From: Bacteroidaceae bacterium
GTDB taxonomy: Bacteria > Bacteroidota > Bacteroidia > Bacteroidales > Bacteroidaceae
Length of the DNA stretch: 8,605 nt
Reading direction: 5' to 3'
Assembly: GCA_017558165.1 (NCBI GenBank)
Contig: JAFYWE010000137.1
Location: 1 to 8,605, forward strand
Shown: piece after piece, positions 1 to 5,947 of the stretch
How positions within the stretch are numbered: the stretch's first letter is position 1
Layout: every line of letters begins with the position of its first letter
The notes under the pieces: generated by a model
What the model saw: the letters and a program-made list of their open reading frames with translations, nothing else
Told to the model about the DNA's origin: nothing
Databases searched by the model: none
Position numbers and translations under genes: made by a program

Positions 1-18
1 AGCCACGGGTAAGCGAGA

Positions 19-42
19 GCAAAGAAAGTTTACTTGCTTTGC
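19..42. repeat. 24-base imperfect palindrome in a repeat-like block
   Basis: The arms gcaaag and ctttgc enclose inner arms aagt and actt around a two-base loop; only one pair is mismatched. It is followed at 44-53 by gagcgggagt. That decamer occurs again as its exact reverse complement at 5711-5720, also beside a tttgc/gcaaa tract. This suggests both intergenic regions hold pieces of one dispersed intergenic repeat family. With no U-tract after the hairpin it is not an obvious terminator for an upstream gene. Confidence 0.45.
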
Positions 43-92
43 CGAGCGGGAGTGGGTTCGTGCAACAAAGGGCATAAAAAGACAAGCACTTC

Positions 93-119
93 TTGAGGAC
101 AATGTAAATAATATTTTTG
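93..119 (+). promoter_or_regulatory. Candidate Bacteroidetes-type promoter
   Basis: Bases 112-119 read tatttttg, an exact match to the Bacteroides -7 consensus TAnnTTTG. A weak -33-like TTG lies at 93-95, with 16 bases between, somewhat shorter than usual. Transcription would start near 125-130 and give a leader of roughly 25-30 bases before the M56 start at 155. It would drive the two-gene operon. The match is in A/T-rich DNA, so chance is possible. Confidence 0.45.
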
Positions 120-154
120 AAAGAAATTTAAACAGCTTCTAAACATGTAACGCT

Positions 155-1666
155 ATGACAACATTTTTCATCTACATATTGAAATGGGCGCTATGCCTCG
201 CATTGCTCTACATCCCCTTTGCACTGCTGTTGAGGAAAGAGAGCTTCGCCACATTCAACCGCATACTGCTGGTGGGTATAATAGCACTATCGGCAATACT
301 GCCATCGGTGGTTGTCACATACCCTGTTGAGGTTGAGATAATCAAAGGCATAGGCGGCATTGCCGATGGACTCACGGTAGGTGAAAGCATAGCGCCGGGC
401 ATTACAGCCATCAGCGAGGCACCGGCCAAGGAGAGCCTGCTCACGTTAGGCACCCTTGTTGTCATATACCTGGCAGGAGTAATCATCGCCCTTATACTGC
501 GCGTTGTCGAGGCCACAAGGATTCTGCTCTACATCAGGCGCGGAACACTATGGATCGAGAAGCGGGACGGGATGACAATACACTGCCACCCGAATGACGC
601 CACACCGTTCAGCTGGTTCGGCCATATGGTAATATCACAGGCCGACTATGACGAGTGCGGTACCGAGATCATACTGCACGAGGAAGGCCACTACCGCCAC
701 GGGCACTCATGGGACATGTTGCTCCTGAGCATGGTAAAGGCACTGCAATGGTTCAACCCGTTCGTATACATGCTTGCGAACGACATGAAGGAGATACATG
801 AATACGAAGCCGACAGGTACGTCCTCAAGCACCACGGCAACACCAGTGCCTACCAGTTGCTGCTGCTCAAGAAAGCCGTTGGAGACACAGCCTTCAACCT
901 GGCCAACAATTTCAGCCAGAGCTGTATAAGAAAGAGAATCATCATGATGGCGCGCAAGCCGTCGGGATGGCTGCACCGTGGCAAGGCACTCTCGTTCGCG
1001 CCCATGGCCGGAGTGTTCCTGCTGATATTTGCCGAGCCGGAATATATCTACCGCATTGTTGAGGATGACAATACAACAGAGGTGACAGAAGCCCCACTGC
1101 CGGTCACCGTGACAGAGGCCGCACCCGCACTGCCGCCCGTTGAGATAACCCCTATGCCGTTGCCCGTACAAAGGCCACACATGGGCAAGATACCCAAGCA
1201 GGAAATAGAGCCATTGGAGACAACCCCGATGAGCGAGCAGATGCAGGAACTCGTCAACAAGTACGAGGAACACGCCAACGAGATGTACTATGAATACGTC
1301 GACCTTGACGGCATTGATGCCGGAGCGTCGCTCCGCGACCTTGACCTGAGAAAATGCAGCATAAGGATGCAGTTCACAGCCGGCACCGACGGAGAGGTAC
1401 ACTCCATAGAGATACAGGAGTGCAACGTATCGGTTTCGGGAGGCGGAGACGACATAATGCAACGCATTGAAGAGAGCAAGAGAATAGCCGCAGAGATTGC
1501 CACCAGACATATCTTGTCCAAGGAGTGGCCCTGCACCATAAAGGACGGCAGGAGCTACAGGACAATATATGACGCGCACATGATACTGCAGTTCGGCCGT
1601 GCCGAGACAATGTCCACCGCCAGCCACGCACGCCCGATGATGATTGGTTCATACCCTATTGATTGA
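155..1666 (+). CDS. M56 family (BlaR1/MecR1-like) membrane metallopeptidase with periplasmic TonB-C-like domain
   Basis: 503 residues. Hydrophobic helices lie at about 5-25, 35-55, 95-116 and 278-293. The zinc-peptidase domain sits between helices 3 and 4, so it is expected in the cytoplasm as in BlaR1. The HExxH motif is HEEGH at 175-179, and HEYEAD at 215-220 probably supplies the third, glutamate ligand (E218). FSWFGH at 152-157 is typical of the family. After helix 4 there is no penicillin-binding sensor domain. Instead a proline-rich stretch (about 313-354) leads to a segment (about 399-480) with the TonB C-terminal pattern: strand SIRMQF, TDGEV turn, helix, KEWPCTIKDGRSYR, then a final ILQF strand. 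M56 proteins with TonB-like tails are known in Bacteroidetes. The likely role is regulated intramembrane-linked proteolysis responding to an envelope signal. The substrate is unknown; a BlaI-type repressor would be usual. The start is the first ATG after an A/T-rich leader. It is six bases upstream of the next gene, so the two are almost certainly co-transcribed. Confidence 0.87.
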   Translation: MTTFFIYILKWALCLALLYIPFALLLRKESFATFNRILLVGIIALSAILPSVVVTYPVEVEIIKGIGGIADGLTVGESIAPGITAISEAPAKESLLTLGTLVVIYLAGVIIALILRVVEATRILLYIRRGTLWIEKRDGMTIHCHPNDATPFSWFGHMVISQADYDECGTEIILHEEGHYRHGHSWDMLLLSMVKALQWFNPFVYMLANDMKEIHEYEADRYVLKHHGNTSAYQLLLLKKAVGDTAFNLANNFSQSCIRKRIIMMARKPSGWLHRGKALSFAPMAGVFLLIFAEPEYIYRIVEDDNTTEVTEAPLPVTVTEAAPALPPVEITPMPLPVQRPHMGKIPKQEIEPLETTPMSEQMQELVNKYEEHANEMYYEYVDLDGIDAGASLRDLDLRKCSIRMQFTAGTDGEVHSIEIQECNVSVSGGGDDIMQRIEESKRIAAEIATRHILSKEWPCTIKDGRSYRTIYDAHMILQFGRAETMSTASHARPMMIGSYPID

Positions 1667-1672
1667 TTACCT

Positions 1673-4600
1673 ATGAAAAGAGCTACACTATACATACTTA
1701 CACTCCTGTCACTGCTGTCAACTACAGCTGCAGCGCAGTACACCGCGGGCGACAGCATAAGCCGCAACGCGCTTGACAACATAATAGTACGCACCGCCAT
1801 TAAGCAGAGCCTTTTCCCCGAGGAGCGCGCCTACCTGCATTTCGACAACAGCGCATACTACCTGGGCGAGACAATGTGGTTCAAGGCATACGTGATGAGC
1901 GGCGAGAATGACACCCCCACAGACATCAGCCGCGTACTCTACGTGGAGCTTGTGGCACCCGAGGGTTACGTGGTGAAGACCAACAAATACAGGATAGGTG
2001 ATGACGGCACCTGCCACGGCATGTTCGAGCTCAACCAACTGTTGCTGTCGGGTTACTACGAAATACGCGCTTACACACGCTACATGCTGAACCGAGGCAA
2101 GGAGTCGATATTCAGCAGGGTATTCCCCGTGTTCGACAAGGTGAACGCCGACAACTGGGACTTCAAGAACATGCTTGACCGTCGCCGTGGATTCCTCATG
2201 GACGTCGAGACCGACACCGCACGCCAGGGCCTTGAGAGAGAGGTCGAGTGGGTAAGTTCACAGCTGCCCGAGTGCGACCTCAAGTTCTACCCCGAGGGAG
2301 GCCACCTTGTAAAGGAGCTGGAGAGCCGTGTCGCGTTCGAGGTGTTCGGCAGCGACGGCATCAACAGCGAGCGTAGCATAACCCTGCTTGCCGACGGCAA
2401 GGAGCTGTTTACCGTACAGCCCGAACACATGGGCATGGGCACATTCACATTCACCCCGGAGGACGGCACCGACTACACAGCCGTGCTCATCGACGGCAAG
2501 AAGAAGAAAAGGTTCGACCTGCCCGATGTGGAGTACGAAGGAGCCGTTCTGAAGGTCAATGACGCGCAGGGCATCGTCACCATAAACGTGAAGAACAACC
2601 TCGAGCTGGAGACAGAGATTGGATGTGCCGTACTCCACCGCAGCAAGACACTCTTCTACGAGCGCTACCCTTCAACCGACCGAGAGATCACTTTTGCCGT
2701 CGACAAGAACAGCCTTGCCGAGGGTGTGAACCGCGTGGTGCTCTTCATCGGCGACAGCATTCCACTGGCCGAGCGTATGTTCTTTGTCACCCACGACAGG
2801 ATACGCAATGGCGACCACCAGAGCGCACGCCTCACGGTTACTGGCAACGGAAGCGGTATCGACAGACTTGAGGTCGAGCCATATGAGAAAATCAGCATCA
2901 GCATAGCACGCGAGGACGGCAAGCCCATTGAGGGCGGTAACTTCTCACTCTCGGTCAGCGATGCCGACTACAGCCAAGAGACATCGTACTCATACGACAT
3001 CTACAGCTACATGCTCCTGGGCAGCGAGGTCAAGGGATACATCCCCAACGCCTCACGCTACTTTGACACGGCTAACCCCGACCGCACAAAGGAGCTTGAC
3101 CTTATAATGCTCACCCACGGATGGACATCATACGACTGGAGCAAGCTCAGCCGCAAGGAGGCGCAGTTGGAACAGCCCATTGAGAAAGGCATCACCATCA
3201 AAGGACGCTACGTGAAGAAGGTACCTAACCGCAAGATAGGCCAGCGCCACAAGATGACTGTAACCAACCGCCCCGGCACCAAGGTGGTGTTCAACATGAA
3301 CTACACCGACAGCGTCATCACGTCCTACGACTTCACTACCGACAACAACGGTGAGTTCCGCATACGCGCCAACGATTTCTACGGCAAGCGCGTAGCACAC
3401 CTGCAACCCATACTCGAGGGATACACCAACCCCGAGGACAGCATGTTCGCGTTCGTGCTCGACCGCTACTTCTCGCCCGGGATGCGCCTCTACGACTATT
3501 GGGAGAGGAACGTTGGCAAGGCGATGTCGGCCGAGGAGCTGGAGAAGTACAACAGGGACATGGTAAAGATAAACCCGTTCGAGTACCTTCTGTCAAATGT
3601 CGAAGTAATCTCCAAGAAGAAAAAGGAGCAGTATTACCGCCCGCCACGCAGTGAGATGAGGCTCGACTACCTTGACGAGTGGGAGTATGCACAGGATATC
3701 ACCTATCTCAACAGGAAGGCATCCTGGCGACCCGAGCCTTACGGCAATGACTATGTCATCACTTTCAGGACACCGATGGAGATTCAGGATGGCAGCACGC
3801 CTTCATCCCTCCGGTTCTTGTTAGAGAATGATTACAACTACTATGATGCAAGAACCCCCTACGATGGAGAGTACGATCACAGCAGGATAAGGCAGAACGT
3901 ACCGGATGATGAGATCACCGACCCGGCATTCAACAGCACGTTGACCGCGTTCGACATACTGCGCAGCGCCTTCTGGCGTCACAACCTCAACTGGTGCTAC
4001 TGGATACAGAGCATTGTTGTCGACGGCGAGTACTCATCGGACAGCGTCCCCGCCATCAACGAGAAGTTCCTGGAAGGCGTGCACCCCGAGAAGATGACGG
4101 ACTTCAAGGAGATAGTCATACGCTCCGACGAGAACATACGCAAGCTGCACCAGATGTGGGAGGTCGACAGGAAACGCAGGAACAGGAATATTGGCAATTT
4201 CAACTATTCCAGTTTCTATACCTCCTTTACCAGCATGACCGGAATCCCACCACGCAGTGGCGAGATTGACAGTGACCCAAGCGCCATACGGTACCAGATA
4301 TACCAGAGGAGCGGTGAGTACAAGATGAACCAGACATCAATACCCAACTACGTGGCCTGCTTTATCCCCAACAACGAGGATGACGCTGCCAAGGGCATCA
4401 TTCCGGCACTGACACGCTACAACACGTCGCGCTACACCATGGTATACGGATATACCGAGAGCAAGGAGTTCTACTCACCCGACTACAGCACAGCGCGCCC
4501 CGACAGCACCATTGGCGACTATCGCCGCACACTGCTGTGGGTACCCCAAGCACAGGCCGAGGATGACGGAACCATACAGGTAGAACTGTACAATAGCGGC

Positions 4601-5587
4601 CAGGCAAGAAGAATTGCCGTCGATATCGAAGGATATGCCGGCGGTACATTCTACAGCAACAGCGACATCACCCTCACCCGCGAGAACGAGGAGACAGCCC
4701 CGGCCGGTACAAAAAGGCTTAAGGTTGCACCCATCATTGGCATACAGGAACCCGATCTCCTTGTACACTGCTTCAAGCTGAACGAAGAGGGACGCATGCT
4801 GTACATGCAGAACGAGTATGAGAAGGCATTCGGCAACTTCAACGAGGCCGCCGCGCTCGGCTACCCCGACGCCATATTCAACACCGGAGTATGCTATCTC
4901 CATGGCCAGGGCGTGGAGAAGGACAGCACTGAGGCATTCAAGTGTTTCAGGAAAGCGGCCAACATGGAGCAGGAGGATGCGCTCCACAACCTTGCAAGCT
5001 GCTACATGCAGGGCATAGGCACGGCTAAGAACGACTCGTTGGGCATAATGTACTACACCATGTCAGCCGACAAAGGCCTGGCAATATCGCAATCAATGCT
5101 CGGCCACTGCTACCTCAACGGCAACGGTGTGGCACAGGACAGCATCAAAGCACGTGAGTGGTATGACAAGGCCGCCGCACAGGACGAGCCAAGGGCGCTG
5201 TTCGCCATTGCCACCATCATGGAGAGGGAGGACTCCATTGCCGGCTACAGCAAACGGAAACTGCGCAAGCAACCTACCGTCACCTACCTGGAGAGAGCTG
5301 CCACTAACAGGCATACCGATGCACAGTACAAGCTGGCGCAATGCTATGAGAATGGCAGGTATGTGAAGAAGAGCAAGAAAAAGGCATTCAACTGGTACTT
5401 GCGCGCAGCTAACCAGGGCCACCCCGAGGCCATGGAGCGTGTAGGATACTGCTACGAAAAGGGACGCGGAGTGAAGAAGGACGAGCACCGCGCCGCCAAA
5501 TGGTACAGGCTTGCAGAGCAGAACGGCCAGGAATATGCAAGGAAAAAGATGGAATGGTACAACGCACTCCACTTCTTCGCGGAGTAA
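1673..5587 (+). CDS. Secreted MG2 / carboxypeptidase-regulatory-like / plug-like protein with C-terminal Sel1 repeats
   Basis: 1304 residues. A signal peptide ends near residue 21 (TTAAAQ), so the protein is exported; there is no lipobox cysteine. Residues about 50-155 form an MG2 (alpha-2-macroglobulin-type) domain. LTHGWTSYDW (480-489) is a hallmark of this Bacteroidetes MG2 family. A carboxypeptidase-regulatory-like beta domain follows (about 505-590). Residues about 639-820 read as a TonB plug-like domain: a LSNVEVISKKK entry, then DILRSAF, IVVDGE (781-786) and an EKMTDFKEIVIRSDE segment. No beta-barrel follows. GYTESKEFYSPDY (926-938) and DYRRTLLWVP (949-958) match the usual family C-terminus. 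From about 1034 there is a TPR-like helix pair and about six Sel1 repeats (starting near 1065, 1101, 1137, a degenerate one at 1173, 1215 and 1251). No thioester CGEQ motif is present, so it is not a classical trapping macroglobulin. The substrate or partner is unknown; Sel1 repeats normally scaffold protein contacts. The gene is the second in an operon with the M56 peptidase and ends just before a strong terminator. Confidence 0.82.
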   Translation: MKRATLYILTLLSLLSTTAAAQYTAGDSISRNALDNIIVRTAIKQSLFPEERAYLHFDNSAYYLGETMWFKAYVMSGENDTPTDISRVLYVELVAPEGYVVKTNKYRIGDDGTCHGMFELNQLLLSGYYEIRAYTRYMLNRGKESIFSRVFPVFDKVNADNWDFKNMLDRRRGFLMDVETDTARQGLEREVEWVSSQLPECDLKFYPEGGHLVKELESRVAFEVFGSDGINSERSITLLADGKELFTVQPEHMGMGTFTFTPEDGTDYTAVLIDGKKKKRFDLPDVEYEGAVLKVNDAQGIVTINVKNNLELETEIGCAVLHRSKTLFYERYPSTDREITFAVDKNSLAEGVNRVVLFIGDSIPLAERMFFVTHDRIRNGDHQSARLTVTGNGSGIDRLEVEPYEKISISIAREDGKPIEGGNFSLSVSDADYSQETSYSYDIYSYMLLGSEVKGYIPNASRYFDTANPDRTKELDLIMLTHGWTSYDWSKLSRKEAQLEQPIEKGITIKGRYVKKVPNRKIGQRHKMTVTNRPGTKVVFNMNYTDSVITSYDFTTDNNGEFRIRANDFYGKRVAHLQPILEGYTNPEDSMFAFVLDRYFSPGMRLYDYWERNVGKAMSAEELEKYNRDMVKINPFEYLLSNVEVISKKKKEQYYRPPRSEMRLDYLDEWEYAQDITYLNRKASWRPEPYGNDYVITFRTPMEIQDGSTPSSLRFLLENDYNYYDARTPYDGEYDHSRIRQNVPDDEITDPAFNSTLTAFDILRSAFWRHNLNWCYWIQSIVVDGEYSSDSVPAINEKFLEGVHPEKMTDFKEIVIRSDENIRKLHQMWEVDRKRRNRNIGNFNYSSFYTSFTSMTGIPPRSGEIDSDPSAIRYQIYQRSGEYKMNQTSIPNYVACFIPNNEDDAAKGIIPALTRYNTSRYTMVYGYTESKEFYSPDYSTARPDSTIGDYRRTLLWVPQAQAEDDGTIQVELYNSGQARRIAVDIEGYAGGTFYSNSDITLTRENEETAPAGTKRLKVAPIIGIQEPDLLVHCFKLNEEGRMLYMQNEYEKAFGNFNEAAALGYPDAIFNTGVCYLHGQGVEKDSTEAFKCFRKAANMEQEDALHNLASCYMQGIGTAKNDSLGIMYYTMSADKGLAISQSMLGHCYLNGNGVAQDSIKAREWYDKAAAQDEPRALFAIATIMEREDSIAGYSKRKLRKQPTVTYLERAATNRHTDAQYKLAQCYENGRYVKKSKKKAFNWYLRAANQGHPEAMERVGYCYEKGRGVKKDEHRAAKWYRLAEQNGQEYARKKMEWYNALHFFAE

Positions 5588-5611
5588 CAGCACCGTCATA
5601 AAGCATACATT

Positions 5612-5648
5612 AACGGCGACTAAAAAGTGTTTTTAGTCGCCGTTTTTT
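5612..5648 (+). terminator. Intrinsic terminator of the M56-MG2 operon
   Basis: A perfect 15-bp stem (5612-5626 paired with 5630-5644, aacggcgactaaaaa and its complement) closes a three-base loop, and a run of six T spans 5643-5648. It lies 24 bases after the TAA of the MG2/Sel1 gene. Read on the opposite strand the hairpin is followed by only two T, so it should act mainly on the + strand operon and only weakly, if at all, on the convergent barrel gene. Confidence 0.93.
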
Positions 5649-5734
5649 GTAAATCGGATGGAGGCTGTTTTTCTTGATAAGAACATAGATATTGACCCGG
5701 ATCTCGGTCTACTCCCGCTCTTTGCTTGAATGAT

Positions 5735-5826
5735 TTTCAGCTTTGACGACACTCGTCTTTTCGTATCCCAGAGGGCACCAGAGTTGCAGTCGCTACCTGC
5801 GACCATTTGCTGTTGATGTTATCGAA
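5735..5826. repeat. Tandem intergenic element, copy A (diverged)
   Basis: The head tttcagctttgac corresponds to tttcagttttgac of copy B. The tail 5799-5826 is identical to 5891-5918 at 27 of 28 positions. The middle is diverged but alignable (gggcacca against ggcaccac). Inside is a small hairpin with arms gtcgc (5789-5793) and gcgac (5799-5803). The left terminal inverted repeat is degraded compared with copy B. The period between copies is 92-94 bases, not a multiple of three for the conserved tail, which argues against coding. Confidence 0.7.
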
Positions 5827-5828
5827 TC

Positions 5829-5918
5829 TTTCAGTTTTGACAACATCAACGCACCGCAACCCACGCGGCACCACTAAAGCGATGCTACGCGCGACCATTT
5901 GCTGTTGATGTTGTCGAA
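5829..5918. repeat. Tandem intergenic element, copy B, with terminal inverted repeats
   Basis: The left end ttttgacaacatcaac (5835-5850) is the reverse complement, at 15 of 16 positions, of the right end gttgatgttgtcgaaa (5904-5919); the inner 12 bp (5839-5850 and 5904-5915) are perfect. The left end of this copy can also pair with the right end of copy A (5812-5823, one mismatch), giving alternative hairpins. The form resembles a REP/MITE-like non-autonomous element. I see no target-site duplication and cannot name a family. Confidence 0.65.
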
Positions 5919-5926
5919 ACCTGTGG

Positions 5927-5947
5927 CTTTCACCTTTCACCTTTCAG
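5927..5947. repeat. Triple heptamer overlapping the barrel gene stop codon
   Basis: Three heptamers lie head to tail: ctttcac (5927-5933), ctttcac (5934-5940) and ctttcag (5941-5947). The stop codon of the minus-strand gene (TCA on +, 5944-5946) lies in the third. The third unit continues as tttcagttttta, which resembles the head of the tandem element (tttcagttttgac), so it may be a further partial copy. Confidence 0.55.

Larger units (their letters stand above)
1..154. other. Upstream non-coding region of the M56 operon
   Basis: No convincing gene is seen here. The first 60 bases are a purine-rich, repeat-like block (separate entry). The last 50 are A/T-rich and lead into the start at 155 without a Shine-Dalgarno motif, as is usual in Bacteroidetes. 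One + frame stays open from base 2 to a TAA at 140-142, about 46 codons with no start in view. It could be the tail of an upstream gene, but it resembles no regulator tail I know and runs through the palindromic block, so I do not call it. A BlaI-type repressor, the usual partner of an M56 sensor, is not present in the window. Confidence 0.6.
5649..5943. other. Repeat-bearing intergenic region between convergent genes
   Basis: This stretch between two converging genes holds no credible gene. It contains a short block at 5711-5720 matching (in reverse complement) the decamer near the window start, two tandem copies of an element of about 90 bases (5735-5918), and a triple heptamer abutting the barrel gene's stop codon. 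A 67-codon minus-strand frame at 5737-5940 crosses both copies in different reading frames and is best explained by the repeats. No clear intrinsic terminator for the minus-strand gene was found; the repeat hairpins lack a following U-tract. Confidence 0.7.

Noticed and set aside
2..142. Open + frame of about 46 codons running in from the left edge
   Set aside because: It has no visible start, crosses the palindromic repeat block, and its residues match no BlaI or other regulator tail that I recognise. Sequence upstream of base 1 would decide.
707..1627. 306-codon minus-strand frame inside the M56 gene
   Set aside because: It lies wholly opposite a gene with clear zinc-peptidase motifs and membrane helices; its own translation is rich in Cys, Gly and His with no recognisable domain. 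It is a shadow of GC-biased codon use.
155..1666. Beta-lactam resistance sensor (true BlaR1/MecR1)
   Set aside because: The penicillin-binding sensor domain (SxxK and related motifs) is absent after the last helix and no beta-lactamase or BlaI gene is in the window.
3760..3900. Local shift in base and codon use within the MG2 gene
   Set aside because: The stretch seems a little more AT-rich, with a rare TTA codon, but it stays in frame within the plug-like region and by eye the shift is too small to claim transfer or recombination.
1673..5587. Classical thioester alpha-2-macroglobulin
   Set aside because: Only the MG2-type part is present; no CGEQ thioester motif or complement-like thioester domain is seen.
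5735..5918. CRISPR array
   Set aside because: There are only two diverged units with alignable interiors, no unique spacers, and no cas genes.
5737..5940. 67-codon minus-strand frame starting just after the barrel gene stop
   Set aside because: It starts at a GTG and consists of the two tandem repeats read in different frames, so there is no conserved peptide; the frame is a by-product of the repeats.
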